A stretch of 64,000 nt of DNA from Pseudomonadota bacterium (GCA_018896025.1 JAHIND010000005.1:62001-126000), one strand, 5' to 3'. Numbered from the stretch's first letter, positions 54,160 through 63,605 are shown. The notes: generated from the sequence alone by a model not told the origin. Made by a program: numbers and translations.

Positions 54160-54570
54160 ATGTTTGCTTGCCTCGGCGCAACCATGCTCCTGATGATTCT
54201 CCTGGCAGCCGCGCCCGCCTGGGCCGCCCAGCGCTGGCAGGGCAGCATCCAGGGCCTGGGCTGCGTGACCCAGGGCAAGGTGTGCCCCATCAACATGGAA
54301 GACCCGCTCATCGCTCTAGAGAAAACCTTCGTGCTGCTCTTGCCCGACGGAGGCTGGTACTACCTGCCCAACCTGGACCGGGCCATCCTGGCCCGCCACC
54401 TCAACCGCCCGGTGGTGGTGGAGGGCGCCCTGGAGGCGGGCTCCAAGGCCATCATGGTGGAAAAGCTCTTGGTCAAGCGGGGCGACGACTGGCAGGAGGT
54501 CTGGAGCCCTGAGATGGAGCGCGAGCTGCTGGAGCACCTCCAGGGCTGGGGCCAGGGCAAGCGGGAGTAG
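54160..54570 (+). CDS. small exported protein of unknown function
   Basis: 136 residues from the ATG at 54160, which opens a signal peptide (CLGATMLLMILLAAAPAWA). The frame stays open upstream to an ATG at 54097 inside repeat copy F, but that extension is hydrophilic and less likely. The mature part has VCPINMEDPLIALEKTFVLLL and GGWYYLPNLDRAI, with two Cys near the N-terminus (GCVTQGKVC). No family is recognised with confidence. The next gene starts 4 bp after its stop. Confidence 0.65.
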   Translation: MFACLGATMLLMILLAAAPAWAAQRWQGSIQGLGCVTQGKVCPINMEDPLIALEKTFVLLLPDGGWYYLPNLDRAILARHLNRPVVVEGALEAGSKAIMVEKLLVKRGDDWQEVWSPEMERELLEHLQGWGQGKRE

Positions 54571-54574
54571 GCTC

Positions 54575-55339
54575 TTGGAGTTCATCAACCTGGGCAGCGA
54601 GCTGGTCGCCCTGATCATCACCCTGGCCCTGATGGTCAGCCACTACCTCTCGCCCCTGATCCGGCGCATACCGGGCATTAGCGAACGCCAGGCCGCCTCC
54701 TTTGCCGGTGGAGTGGCCGTGGCCTACGTGTTCTTGCACATGCTGCCCGAGTTGGTGGAGGGCAACGCCACCGTGGGCCGCGTGCTGAGCCGAGTGGAGC
54801 ACCTTACGCCCCTGCTGGACCTGGGCATCTTCATGGTAGCCCTGTTGGGCTTCACCCTGTACTACGGCCTGGAGCTGCTGGCCCAGAAGGCGGCGGTGAA
54901 GTCCCCCGAGGCCGAGGGCAAGGTCTACGCCCTGCACCTGGGCATGTACTGCCTGTACAATTTCCTGATCACCTACACCATGCCGCTGAGGGTGCAGACC
55001 GGCCTGGTCTACGCCCTCATCTTCACCGTGGCCATGGCCCTGCACTTCATCCTGAGCGACCGCAACTTCAACCGCCACTTCCCCAAGCGCTTCTCCCTGG
55101 GGGGCCGCCTGATCCTCTTGGGCTCCCTGGCCGCCGGATGGGTGGTCACCGCCCTCACCGATCCCATCGACGTGATGGCGGTGAGCCTGATGATCGCCTT
55201 CCTGTCGGGCTCCATCCTCTACAACGTGTTCAAGGAGGAGTTGCCCGGCGAGCGCAACTCCAGCTATGCTTGCTTCACTCTGGGACTGGGCATCGTCACC
55301 GCCCTGCTGGCCATGGAAGCCTTCGTCAGACACCCCTAG
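54575..55339 (+). CDS. multi-pass membrane protein, ZIP-transporter-like topology
   Basis: 254 residues from a TTG start. About eight membrane segments are seen. AASFAGGVAVAYVFLHMLPEL has the small-residue run and H-x-x-P-E pattern of ZIP-family helices, and HLGMYCLYNF and MALHFILSDR place more His in the membrane. The resemblance to metal transporters is suggestive only. It is 4 bp from the preceding exported protein, so the two may work together. Confidence 0.6.
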   Translation: MEFINLGSELVALIITLALMVSHYLSPLIRRIPGISERQAASFAGGVAVAYVFLHMLPELVEGNATVGRVLSRVEHLTPLLDLGIFMVALLGFTLYYGLELLAQKAAVKSPEAEGKVYALHLGMYCLYNFLITYTMPLRVQTGLVYALIFTVAMALHFILSDRNFNRHFPKRFSLGGRLILLGSLAAGWVVTALTDPIDVMAVSLMIAFLSGSILYNVFKEELPGERNSSYACFTLGLGIVTALLAMEAFVRHP

Positions 55340-55359
55340 CCGAGTAGAGACCGGATAGC

Positions 55360-56157
55360 ATGAGCACGGAGTATTTCGAGTTGGACGGCGGGCGCATGGC
55401 CTACGAGCTGGCCGGAGCGGGCGACCCCGCCCTGGTGTTTTTGCACGGCTTCGCCTGTGACCGCACCTTTCTGGCCCCCCAGATGGAGCACTTCGCCGCC
55501 GGGCACCGGGTGGTGTCGCTGGATTTCCTGGGCCACGGCGACAGCGACACGCCCGAGACCGAGTACCGCATACCAGGCTTTGCCGCCGAGGTGGCCCGCC
55601 TGCTGGAGCACCTGGGGCTCAAGGAGGTGGTGGTGGTGGGGCACAGCATGGGCGGATCAGTGGCCCTGGAGCTGGCCGCCGGGTGGCCGGAGCTGGTGCG
55701 CTCGGCGGTGTCCATAGACTCCACCCTGATTTCCAGCCCCGAGCGCAAGGCCAAGGCCCTGCCCGCCATGCTCCGATCCCTGGAGGGGCAGCACTACCTG
55801 ATGGCCGCGCGCCGCTTCGCCGGGAGCATGGTCCTGCCCAGCGACGGCGAGGCCATCAAGGAGCACGTGGAGACGGTGATGTCCTCGCCGCCGCGCCACG
55901 TGCTCCTTGAGCTGACCAGGGGCCTCATCGCCTGGGACGGCCCCCCGGCCCTGGCCCGCCTGAAACGGCCCCTGCTCTACATCGGCTCGCGGCGGCCCCT
56001 GACCGGCCAGGCGGCCATGCTGGCCAGCAGCCCCTGGGTGCAATACGCCCAGGCGGCGGGCAGCGGCCACTTCCTCACCCTCATCGTGCCCCAGCAGATC
56101 AACGCCATGCTCGAGCGCTGGCTCGAGGTGCTGCCCTTCGCCGAGGCGGAATCTTAA
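55360..56157 (+). CDS. alpha/beta hydrolase (esterase/haloperoxidase-like)
   Basis: 265 residues without a signal peptide. The oxyanion region FLHGFACDRTFL, the Asp-containing GHGDSDTP loop, the nucleophile elbow VVVGHSMGGSVAL, and the late His in GSGHFLTLIVP make a full Ser-Asp-His triad likely. The substrate is unknown. It starts 20 bp after the membrane protein gene. Confidence 0.88.
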   Translation: MSTEYFELDGGRMAYELAGAGDPALVFLHGFACDRTFLAPQMEHFAAGHRVVSLDFLGHGDSDTPETEYRIPGFAAEVARLLEHLGLKEVVVVGHSMGGSVALELAAGWPELVRSAVSIDSTLISSPERKAKALPAMLRSLEGQHYLMAARRFAGSMVLPSDGEAIKEHVETVMSSPPRHVLLELTRGLIAWDGPPALARLKRPLLYIGSRRPLTGQAAMLASSPWVQYAQAAGSGHFLTLIVPQQINAMLERWLEVLPFAEAES

Positions 56158-56248
56158 CCGGCGCTTCCGCGAACATCGCAAGGCGCAATAGCTCGCCCCT
56201 GAAACACGGCTTTATAATTTTCGGATCAAGCAAAGCACCGCGCCTACT

Positions 56249-56437
56249 CCCGGCACAGCCAGGCAGTCGCGGGCAAGGCATCCGCCGAGCGAAGGCCGTA
56301 GGCGTAACAAAAGCTACGTCGAGGCCTGAGCGACGGCGGTAACGCAGCATGGCGCTTCCTGGCGCAGCCGGGGAACCTACGCCGAGGCCCAAGCGCAGCC
56401 GGCAACGCTGTATGCCGGTGGCTGGCGAAACCGGCTA
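56249..56437 (+). repeat. dispersed structured repeat, copy G (one full and one half core)
   Basis: The first core (56249-56371) starts CCCGGCACAGCCAGG. Its hairpin GGCGTA-TACGTC is closed by AGGCC/GGCCT, again a paired variant. A second, left-truncated core (56372-56437) begins in the middle at CCTACGCCGAGGCCC and ends CCGGCTA, which contains the TAG stop of the ABC ATPase gene. Confidence 0.78.
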
Positions 56438-57142
56438 TACGGCACAAGCGGTCGCCAAGGTCACCCCACTTTCCTCTCCTATTAACTTGCCATCCGCCAT
56501 ATTGATGACCCTGTCAGCGTACCCGGCGCAGGTTGGGCTGTGGGTGACCATCACGATGGTCATGCCCTCGACGCCCAGTTGCTTTAGCAGCTCCATCATG
56601 CGGTGGGTGTTGGCCTGGTCCAGGTTGCCGGTGGGCTCGTCGGCCAGGAGGATGGGCGGCTGGTTCACCAGGGCCCGGGCCACGGCGGCCCGCTCCTGCT
56701 CCCCGCCGCTCACCTCGGAAGGCAGGCGCTTCTCCTTGCCCGCCAGCCCCACCCGCTCCAGGGCCGTATGGGCCATCTCCAGCTTTTCCCTCTTGGGCAG
56801 GCGCTTGATGGCCAGGGGCAGCATCACGTTTTCGGCCAGGCTGAGGTAGGGCACCAGGTTGAAGGACTGGAACACGAAGCCCAGGTACTCCCGCCGAAAA
56901 TCGGCCCGCTTGTCCGAACCCAGGGCGAACACCTCGATGTCGTCCACCAGGTAGGTGCCGCCCTCCGGCGTGTTGAGCGCCCCCAACACGGCCAGCAGGG
57001 TGGACTTGCCGCTGCCCGAAGGGCCCATCACCGCGGTGAACTGCCCAGCGTCTATCTCTAGGCTCACCGAGTCCAGGGCCTTTACCAGCGACGATCCCTT
57101 GCCGTAGGTCTTGACTAGGTCGCGCGCGATTATCATGCTCAT
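56435..57142 (-). CDS. ABC transporter ATP-binding protein (LolD/MacB type)
   Basis: 235 residues from the ATG at 57142, with AGGAG seven bases upstream. Walker A is GPSGSGKSTLL, the signature is VSGGEQERAAVARAL, and Walker B is ILLADEPTGNLD. With the FtsX-type permease and DUF2318 protein just upstream it resembles the ABC part of the iron-uptake cluster of Campylobacter (Cj1660-Cj1663). The last few residues and stop lie in the end of repeat copy G. Confidence 0.92.
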   Translation of the reverse strand: MSMIIARDLVKTYGKGSSLVKALDSVSLEIDAGQFTAVMGPSGSGKSTLLAVLGALNTPEGGTYLVDDIEVFALGSDKRADFRREYLGFVFQSFNLVPYLSLAENVMLPLAIKRLPKREKLEMAHTALERVGLAGKEKRLPSEVSGGEQERAAVARALVNQPPILLADEPTGNLDQANTHRMMELLKQLGVEGMTIVMVTHSPTCAGYADRVINMADGKLIGEESGVTLATACAV

Positions 57143-57152
57143 GTGTTTTCTC

Positions 57153-58310
57153 CTACAGGGTGCGCAGGGCCTGGGCGGGGTCCAGGCGCGAGGCCATCCA
57201 GGCGGGGTAGAGACTGGCCGCCGATCCGCAGACCAGGGCCAGGACCAGGGCCGCACCGGCCAGGGAGGGGTCCCAGGGCAGGTGGCCGCCGCCGTCTTGG
57301 CTGAACAGGGGCAGGGCCAGCTCACCGGCCAGGTGCCCGGCCAGATAACCCAGCAGCCCGGCGGCGGCGGAGAGGATCAGCGCCTCGGTGAGGACCACCC
57401 GCATCACCTGGCTGCTGCGGAAGCCTATGGCCCTAAAGATGCCTATCTCTCCGGTGCGCTCCTTCACGCTGCCCATCATGGTGACCAGCACCACCAGGGC
57501 CCCCAATAGGGCCACCAACAGCGACACCCCCAGGGCGAAGCGCTTGAAATGGGCGATGGCCTCCATGCGACCCTTGACCACGCTCTGGATGGCCACGGCC
57601 TTGGCTCCGGGCAGGGCCTGGTCTATCTGGGTGACCATGGCCTCGATGGGGCAGTCCTTGCACAGGGCGGCCACCTCCACCAGCGACACCAGCCCCTGCT
57701 TGCCCAGAATCTCCTGGGCCGGGGCCAGGGGCATGAACAGCAGGTGGTCGTCCTGGCTGCCGGTGGGCTCCAACACGCCGCTGACCGTCAGCTCGCGCCC
57801 GGCCACCTTTACCTTGCTCCCGGTGGTCAGGCCCAGCAGGCGGGCCGCCTCCGCGCCGGGAGCCACCTGGCCGGGGCCGGGTTCCTTGCCCTTCATCTTC
57901 CACCAGGGCTTGAGGATGCGGGCCTCGCCCCAGTCCACCCCGGCCAGAAGCACCGGGCGGCCCGCCGCTTCGGTGCGGCCCAAGACCATGGGGCCCACCG
58001 CAGCCACGTTGGCCGAGTTCTTTATCTTGCGGATGGCCCCCAGGTCGGCCTGGCGTATCTCCTTGGCGTCAAAGGAAAAGCCCCCCAGGCTCATGCCGCC
58101 GTAGGACATGTTGAGCTGGTCGCTCCTGGGGGTGATGAGGATGTTGGCCCCATACTTTTCCAGCTTGTGGTTTATCTCGTGGGTGAGCGCCGAGCCCAGG
58201 CCCATGAGGGCGACCATGGTGGCCACCCCGGTGAGCAGCCCGGCCAGCACAAAAGCGGCCTTGGCCTTCTTGCGCCGAAGGTTCAGCAGGGCGATGTCGG
58301 TGAGGTTCAT
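57153..58310 (-). CDS. FtsX/MacB-type ABC transporter permease
   Basis: 385 residues. The N-terminal helix (AAFVLAGLLTGVATMVALMG), a large extracytoplasmic MacB-like domain (about 50-245) and three C-terminal helices (LLVALLGALVVLVTMMGSV and two others) make a single complete permease. A CKDC pair sits in the periplasmic domain (AALCKDCPIEAM). It lies 10 bp before the ATPase gene and 4 bp after the DUF2318 gene. Only one permease is present where the Campylobacter cluster has two, so it may act as a homodimer. Confidence 0.9.
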   Translation of the reverse strand: MNLTDIALLNLRRKKAKAAFVLAGLLTGVATMVALMGLGSALTHEINHKLEKYGANILITPRSDQLNMSYGGMSLGGFSFDAKEIRQADLGAIRKIKNSANVAAVGPMVLGRTEAAGRPVLLAGVDWGEARILKPWWKMKGKEPGPGQVAPGAEAARLLGLTTGSKVKVAGRELTVSGVLEPTGSQDDHLLFMPLAPAQEILGKQGLVSLVEVAALCKDCPIEAMVTQIDQALPGAKAVAIQSVVKGRMEAIAHFKRFALGVSLLVALLGALVVLVTMMGSVKERTGEIGIFRAIGFRSSQVMRVVLTEALILSAAAGLLGYLAGHLAGELALPLFSQDGGGHLPWDPSLAGAALVLALVCGSAASLYPAWMASRLDPAQALRTL

Positions 58311-58314
58311 AGGT

Positions 58315-58881
58315 TTAGCCCTTGCGCGGGAAGTCGAAGTAGCGTTTGCCCGCCGCGATGTCGGCCGTGCGGATGATGACCTTGCCGTTTTCCACCCGAC
58401 GCTGCAGGGGCGCGGGGTTGCAGCCGCCCTTGACCTCGTTGACCTTCACCGAGGGGAAGCGCTTGCCGCAGTTGGCGCAGACCATGTCGTCGCCTTGCTG
58501 GTAATAGCCCTTGCCCTCGGGCCAGCACACGTCGCAGGCGTCGTAGGCCGCCCGGATCACCCCGTCGGAGCTTTTGATGACAAAGTAACGCACCGTGATG
58601 CCGTCCGCGCCCTTAAGCTCGAAGTGGCGCGCCTTGCCGTCGTTGAACAGGGCTGCGGGCAGGGCCACCACCTGCTCCCCGCCCACCACCGCCGCCGAGG
58701 CCGGCAGAGGGGCCTCGGCCTGGCCGGGGGACATGAGCCACCAGGACAGGCCGCCGCCCAGGGCCAGCACCGCCACCACCACCATTACCGCCAGGCCCTT
58801 GGAAGAGCCGCCCTTGCCGCCGCCCAGAACCTGGGCCTTCTTGTCTTGTATCTGCTTGCTCTGCTTGTTTTTGCTCGACAT
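58315..58881 (-). CDS. membrane-anchored DUF2318 protein, likely metal/redox partner of the ABC transporter
   Basis: 188 residues. One membrane anchor (about 32-50) is followed by a periplasmic domain. The DUF2318 cysteines are in DACDVCWPEGKGY and VCANCGKRFP, with a third site in KGGCNPAPLQ. The pattern suggests binding of Fe or another metal, or thiol redox. It lies directly upstream of the permease and ATPase genes, as in the iron-linked clusters of other bacteria. No FTR1 or P19 gene is in this window. Confidence 0.85.
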   Translation of the reverse strand: MSSKNKQSKQIQDKKAQVLGGGKGGSSKGLAVMVVVAVLALGGGLSWWLMSPGQAEAPLPASAAVVGGEQVVALPAALFNDGKARHFELKGADGITVRYFVIKSSDGVIRAAYDACDVCWPEGKGYYQQGDDMVCANCGKRFPSVKVNEVKGGCNPAPLQRRVENGKVIIRTADIAAGKRYFDFPRKG

Positions 58882-58999
58882 GATCTTCTCCCAATATTTT
58901 GATAAACCGCTGCTCCGGCCCCAGGGGGGCGCGAGGGCGCACCGCCGCGCCGAGCGCGGGCACGCCGTTGGGGGAGGCCCTAGGCCTCGGGGAAGCGGC

Positions 59000-59365
59000 T
59001 TATATCAGGAGACTGGCGGTGGACAGGTAAAGCGGCACCGGAGCCCTGGCCCTGGGTTGTGGCGCGGGCAGGGGGCGGGAAACCGGGGCGGCCCAGGCGG
59101 CGGGACGCACGGTGCCGGCTAGAGCCGGGGTGATGGATCTGGGGGCATGGCTCAGTATGAGGCAGCGGCCGTCCTTGGGAACGGCCTCGACGCAGCAACA
59201 ACCCGCCGCGCCCGTGGGGCAGCCGTCATGCCCCGCCGACTGCCCGGACATGTCCGGGCAGGAGGGGGGCATGACACCGGCCGCGACGGGTGTCACCGAC
59301 ACCGCCGCGAGCAGGAGCATGGCCGCTATAAAATATTTTACTAGCGACAAAGGCCCCATCTCCAC
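59000..59365 (-). CDS. Cys-rich secreted small protein, unknown
   Basis: 121 residues (a Met two codons later is an alternative start). A signal peptide (FIAAMLLLAAVSVTPVAA) precedes a Cys/Gly/His-rich segment with SCPDMSGQSAGHDGCP and GCCCVE, then a Pro/Arg-rich end. The cysteine and Met-x-His pattern hints at metal binding. It sits 118 bp upstream of the DUF2318/ABC unit on the same strand, so it may belong to that metal system. No known family was recognised. Confidence 0.55.
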   Translation of the reverse strand: MEMGPLSLVKYFIAAMLLLAAVSVTPVAAGVMPPSCPDMSGQSAGHDGCPTGAAGCCCVEAVPKDGRCLILSHAPRSITPALAGTVRPAAWAAPVSRPLPAPQPRARAPVPLYLSTASLLI

Positions 59366-59468
59366 TTAATAAAGTATTTTAAAGATAGCGCCGCGCCCGG
59401 TAATAGTCAACTTGGCTGGTAGGATTTAACTGAAACGGCAAGCCGCCCTGGGAGCGAAAAGCAGCTTC

Positions 59469-60110
59469 ATGACTTCTCGTCCGCCCCGCCTGATACTTTT
59501 CTCCCGCCTGCCCTTGGCGGGACGGGCCAAGACCCGCCTGGCCCCCGCCCTGGGAGCCGAGGGAGCCGCCATTTTGCAGGACCGGGTGGCCCGCCGCCTG
59601 GCCGGGCGCATGGGGGCATTGGCCGAGCGCCTGCCTCTGGAGTTGGAGCTGTGCTACACCGGGGGCAAGCGGGAGCAGGCCCAGGCCTGGCTGGGGCCTG
59701 GCTTCACCTGCCGTGAACAAGGCAGCGGCCACTTGGGGGCGCGCATGGCCCGCGCCCTGGAGCGAGCCCTAAAGCAGGGCGCGCCCAAGGCGGTGCTGGT
59801 GGGCAGCGACCTGCCCGGCCTGGACGAGGCCATCTTGGAGGAAGCCTTCCAGGCGCTGGACCGCTCCCCCCTGGTGCTGGGCCCCAGCCTCGACGGCGGT
59901 TATTACCTGGTGGGCCAAAGCCGCCCCGTGCCGGGACTGCTGGACGAACCTCATTGGCGCAGCCTGGCCGCCCTGAGCGCCCGAGCCAAGGCCCTGGGCC
60001 TGGAGCCGGTGCTCCTGCCACCTCTGCGCGATCTGGATACGCCGGACGATCTGGCTTATTGGCGGGAAAACGACCCCCAGGTCAGGGCCTGGACAGACCC
60101 AGCATCCTGA
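59469..60110 (+). CDS. TIGR04282/DUF2064 family nucleotidyl- or glycosyltransferase
   Basis: 213 residues. LILFSRLPLAGRAKTRLAP at the N-terminus, GSDLPGLDEAIL, GPSLDGGYYLVG and LRDLDTPDDLAYW are the landmarks of the DUF2064 family, which has a GT-A fold. Some members are linked to arsenosugar synthesis, but nothing nearby supports that here. Its last bases overlap the end of the converging ppsR gene by 29 bp. Confidence 0.88.
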   Translation: MTSRPPRLILFSRLPLAGRAKTRLAPALGAEGAAILQDRVARRLAGRMGALAERLPLELELCYTGGKREQAQAWLGPGFTCREQGSGHLGARMARALERALKQGAPKAVLVGSDLPGLDEAILEEAFQALDRSPLVLGPSLDGGYYLVGQSRPVPGLLDEPHWRSLAALSARAKALGLEPVLLPPLRDLDTPDDLAYWRENDPQVRAWTDPAS

Positions 60111-60903
60111 CCACCCTCCCGGCCACCTCCTCGATGGGCAGGTTGGTCACATCCACCAGCTTGACCCCCTTGAGCATGTCGTAAATCTCGTGGCTATAGG
60201 CCAGCTCCCGGGCCACGTCCCGGGCGTCGGTGTAGCCCTGCACCACCCGTCCCTGGTAGCGGCTGCGCCGTATCGAGGCCAGGACGTCCGGGTTTATGGT
60301 GAAGCCCACCTTGCGGGGGCGCTTGAGGGTGAACAGCTTGCCCGGCGGCTCCATGCCCCTGACCAGGGGAACGTTGGCCACCTTGAGGTCGTAGTTGCAG
60401 GAGAGGTAGAGGCTGGTGGGGGTCTTGGAGGTGCGGCTGACCCCCATGATGATCACGTCGGCCCGGCCCAGGGATTCCAGGCCCGCCCCGTCGTCGTGGC
60501 GCAGGGTGTAGTCGATGGCCGCGGCCAGGCGCAGGGACTCCTCCCCGGCCACGTGCAGCATGCCCGAATGCAGCCTGGGGCTGGCCCTAAAGCGCCGGGA
60601 CATGCGGGTCAAGAGAGGGCCCAGCAGATCGTAGGCCTCCAGGGAGCGCCGGTGCCGCTGTTGGTCCATGACCAGGCGCAGCTTTTCATCCACCAGGGAG
60701 TAAATCACCAGGGCCTGGTCGCGCTCGGCCTGGTTCAGGGCCTTGTTGATCTGGGCGGGGGTCTTGAGGTGGGCGTGGCGCAGGATCTCGGCCTGGATGT
60801 TGCGGGAGAACTGGGTCAGGGCGGCCAGGGTGACCCGCTCGGCGGTCAGGCCGGTGGCGTCGGAAAAGACGTGGACCTTTACCCTGCGCCGCCCAGGGCT
60901 CAT
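60082..60903 (-). CDS. ppsR: PEP synthase/PPDK regulatory kinase-pyrophosphorylase (DUF299)
   Basis: 273 residues from the ATG at 60903. FSDATGLTAERVTLAALTQF at the N-terminus and the P-loop-like GVSRTSKTPTSLYLS are the family hallmarks. Such proteins switch PEP synthase or pyruvate phosphate dikinase off by ADP-dependent phosphorylation and on by phosphate-dependent removal. The target gene is not in this window. The start overlaps the stop of the DUF3124 gene. Confidence 0.94.
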   Translation of the reverse strand: MSPGRRRVKVHVFSDATGLTAERVTLAALTQFSRNIQAEILRHAHLKTPAQINKALNQAERDQALVIYSLVDEKLRLVMDQQRHRRSLEAYDLLGPLLTRMSRRFRASPRLHSGMLHVAGEESLRLAAAIDYTLRHDDGAGLESLGRADVIIMGVSRTSKTPTSLYLSCNYDLKVANVPLVRGMEPPGKLFTLKRPRKVGFTINPDVLASIRRSRYQGRVVQGYTDARDVARELAYSHEIYDMLKGVKLVDVTNLPIEEVAGRVVRMLGLSRP

Positions 60904-61370
60904 GGCTCCTGGTCCAGGGGCACCCCCTGGCTGGTCAGACTGATGCCCTGCTGCCCGGCGGTGCCCATCATCAGCACCTCCACCAGGGGCGGCTGCACCG
61001 CCTGGGCACAAGACCAGCGCACCAGGATGCTGGGCTGGCCCGTGCCCGCCGGGCAGCGGGGCGGCAGCAGGCGCAGGGTGGCCAAGGGGGCCAGGCGCTG
61101 CTTGCCCTCGGTGCACTGGGGCCCGGCCTTGCCCTTGCCGTCCACCAGGGTCACCGACTCTATGATGAGAGGGTTCTTTTGGCTGAGGTTGCGCACGTAG
61201 ACCGTGGCCGCCAAGTCCAGGCGGCGGCCCCGGTGGTCTATGACCGCCTCTTGATAAAGCGGGGCGTAGATCACTCCCTGGCGGGCGCTCTGGGCCCAGG
61301 CCGGGACGCCGAGGCCCAGGAGCAGGGCCAGGCACAGGGTGGCGGCCAAGGCGAAACGGGACATGGACAT
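60900..61370 (-). CDS. exported DUF3124 protein
   Basis: 156 residues from the ATG at 61370 (GGAGG nine bases upstream). A signal peptide (LAATLCLALLLGLGVPAWA) leads to the DUF3124 segment: GVIYAPLYQEAVIDHRGR, LAATVYVRNLSQKNPLIIES, and late VEVLMMG. Function unknown; it probably lies in the periplasm. Cotranscribed with ppsR by a 4-bp overlap, though no functional link is evident. Confidence 0.82.
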   Translation of the reverse strand: MSMSRFALAATLCLALLLGLGVPAWAQSARQGVIYAPLYQEAVIDHRGRRLDLAATVYVRNLSQKNPLIIESVTLVDGKGKAGPQCTEGKQRLAPLATLRLLPPRCPAGTGQPSILVRWSCAQAVQPPLVEVLMMGTAGQQGISLTSQGVPLDQEP

Positions 61371-61496
61371 GCTTTTCATCCTCCAGAAGACGGACCCTAC
61401 CCCTAGCCTAGCCCGCCGAACCCCAAACGAACAACGCATAAGTAATTAGAGGGTCCATGGGAAAACAATATTCCTGTCTTCTTGGGGTGCGGTTTA

Positions 61497-61524
61497 TACA
61501 CCGCCCCGGCGCAGCCGGGCCCTA
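61497..61524 (+). repeat. small relic of the structured repeat end
   Basis: CCCCGGCGCAGCCGGGCCCTA looks like an isolated right end of the dispersed repeat (compare GGCGCAGCCGGGCTA in other copies). It again covers the stop codon, TAG, of the minus-strand gene that ends at 61522. Confidence 0.5.
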
Positions 61525-62532
61525 TCGCCAGGGGCCGGGGGGCAGGTAAAAGGCCAGCAAGAGGGTGCGCTGCATCGGGGAGTAGTTGTCGTCGGACAGC
61601 AGGTACACCCGCCAGCCCCCCTTGGGGTCGGGCACCAGGGCCAGGCCCTCGAAGTTGTCGGTGGTCAGGGGCGGCAGAAGCTGGGCCAGGTTGATGGGGG
61701 CCAGCTCCGCGCCGGGCTTTAGCTGCTCGGCGGGCAGCCAGCCCAGTCGGGCCCTGGCTCCCAGGGCCGGGCTGTAGGCCCGCTCCAGGACCAGGCAGCC
61801 GCCGCCGGGCAAGGCGGCCAGGGCGGTGGGCTTGAAGTCCGCGTGCAACCGGTAGCTGAGTTTTTGCCAGCGCGCGCCGTCGCCCAGGGCCCCCAGGGTG
61901 CGCGGGCCGCCCGTGGCGTCCTCGGCCAGGAGCAGGAGTTGGCCGTCGGCCAACACGGCCATGGCCTCCACCCCGCTGTTCTTGGGCGAGGCGGTGAGCC
62001 AGGCGGGGAGACTCAGCGGCTGGGGCCTGCCGGTGAGGCCCTGAGGCGCGGGGTAGCGCCACAGGCGGTGGTTGCGCTCGAAGCTCACCAAAAAGCCGCC
62101 GTCCTGGGCGGCCAGGCCCTCGGCGTCGCGGTTGCGTTTGCCTTGCAGGAGGCGGCCCTGAGGGTCCAGCAGGGGTCCCAGGCGCGCCTCGCCCAACCCG
62201 GCCGGAGCGCCGCCGGGGCCGTGGGACAGCCCCGCGCTGAACCACCAGCCCTGGTCGCTGATGGCCCACAGCCGCCCGCCGTCCGGCGACAGCCACAGGC
62301 CCGAGAGCCCGCCAAAGGCCGGGTCCGGGCTGGAAAGCTCCAGGCCGCCCAGATAGGTGAGGCGGCCCAGGCTGGTTCTGCGGGGGGCGGCCGGATCCAG
62401 GGCCACCGCCGCGGACCTTACCCGCACCGCGCGGCCCTCCCCCGGCGCCGGGGGCGGTCCGGGCGAGGCGCAAGCCAGGCTCAGGATCGCCAGGAAAGCC
62501 GCCGCCAGCAAGACACGCAAGGCGTTACGCAA
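61522..62532 (-). CDS. lipoprotein with esterase-like phytase beta-propeller domain
   Basis: 336 residues from a TTG at 62532, chosen for the GGGAGG eight bases upstream. A lipoprotein signal ends in the lipobox LACAS. The rest resembles the PF13449-type domain: [68 protein letters not shown] and [19 protein letters not shown]. The catalytic activity is uncertain. It is probably anchored in the cell envelope. Confidence 0.82.
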   Translation of the reverse strand: MRNALRVLLAAAFLAILSLACASPGPPPAPGEGRAVRVRSAAVALDPAAPRRTSLGRLTYLGGLELSSPDPAFGGLSGLWLSPDGGRLWAISDQGWWFSAGLSHGPGGAPAGLGEARLGPLLDPQGRLLQGKRNRDAEGLAAQDGGFLVSFERNHRLWRYPAPQGLTGRPQPLSLPAWLTASPKNSGVEAMAVLADGQLLLLAEDATGGPRTLGALGDGARWQKLSYRLHADFKPTALAALPGGGCLVLERAYSPALGARARLGWLPAEQLKPGAELAPINLAQLLPPLTTDNFEGLALVPDPKGGWRVYLLSDDNYSPMQRTLLLAFYLPPGPWR

Positions 62533-62628
62533 GATTTTCTCCCTCCCGGCCCCGAGGCCGGGCCTCAAACAGCGCCTCCCCAAGGGCCGTCCAGGGGCGG
62601 CCGCCGGGGAGGCGCGGAAATACGGGTG

Positions 62629-63099
62629 CTAACGGGCCGAGGTCAGGTCGCGCTTGATGCGGTACACCTGGCCCGGCTTCAGGTCCAGCTCCAGCTTCTG
62701 CTCGTAGTTCAAAAGGCTCACCGGCACCGTGCCCTCCCCCCTGGTCCTGAGGGCGTAGCCGCTCACCTGGAACAAATAGGTGCGCTTGCCGGTGGGGGCC
62801 AGGAAGGTGACCCTGCGCACCAGGGGGTTGACGTTGGAGATCACCTTGAAATTTTGGGGCTCGGTGGGTTGGAGCAGAGGCAGCGGCCCCTGGGGCACGA
62901 TGAGGTTCACCCCCCAGTCCCAGAAGACCCACTCGCCGGGGTACTCCAACAGGGCCGGGTCGGCCTTGGCGGTAAGCTCCACCTCTATGCGGGCCGGGTT
63001 GGGGCCGGGGTCCAGGTACACCTGGGCGCAGGCCGCGACAAACAGGCAAAGGCAGGCCAAGGCGTACAAGCCGCTCTTGCGGGACAGGGGGCGTTTCAT
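62629..63099 (-). CDS. small lipoprotein, unknown function
   Basis: 156 residues from the ATG at 63099 (GGGAGG upstream). A signal ending in the lipobox VAACAQ is followed by an all-beta-looking domain ([52 protein letters not shown]). No family was recognised. It lies 96 bp upstream of the phytase-like lipoprotein gene and may be expressed with it. Confidence 0.72.
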   Translation of the reverse strand: MKRPLSRKSGLYALACLCLFVAACAQVYLDPGPNPARIEVELTAKADPALLEYPGEWVFWDWGVNLIVPQGPLPLLQPTEPQNFKVISNVNPLVRRVTFLAPTGKRTYLFQVSGYALRTRGEGTVPVSLLNYEQKLELDLKPGQVYRIKRDLTSAR

Positions 63100-63219
63100 G
63101 GTCATCCTCCCAATACGGGCGACTGTGCTTGTTCCGGTTCGCGGCTCACCATGGAGCCTGATATTTATTATACTGGGAGCCGAGACCGGAGCGAAATCAT
63201 TCAACGCAAGGGAGCAGCC

Positions 63220-63567
63220 ATGCCCACCATTTTCAGCAAAATCGTAAGCGGCGAGATCACCGCAGACATCGTGCACCAGGACGAGCTGGTCACCGCCTTC
63301 CGGGACGTGAGCCCCGCCGCGCCCACCCATATCCTCATCGTGCCCAACCAGGAGATCAGCGGGGTGGACGCCCTGGAGGACTCCCAGGCCCAGGTGGCCG
63401 GGCGCATGATCCTGGTGGCCCGGGACCTGGCCCGCAAGGAGGGCGTGGCCGCCGGCGGCTACCGTCTGATCATCAACTGCGGCCCGGACGGCGGCCAGGA
63501 GGTGATGCACCTGCACATGCATCTGGTGGGCGGGCGGCCCCTGGGGCCCATGCTCTCGCGGGGATAA
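63220..63567 (+). CDS. HIT-family nucleotide-binding protein (HinT-like)
   Basis: 115 residues from the ATG at 63220, with AAGGGAG upstream. [20 protein letters not shown] opens the family, [12 protein letters not shown] is typical, and the histidine triad is HLHMHLVGG. HinT proteins hydrolyse AMP-lysine-like phosphoramidates. It is a single-gene unit between converging and diverging minus-strand genes. Confidence 0.95.
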   Translation: MPTIFSKIVSGEITADIVHQDELVTAFRDVSPAAPTHILIVPNQEISGVDALEDSQAQVAGRMILVARDLARKEGVAAGGYRLIINCGPDGGQEVMHLHMHLVGGRPLGPMLSRG

Positions 63568-63605
63568 CCGGCCCCTAGCGCGCGGCCTACCGCGGCGGGA
63601 AAGTT

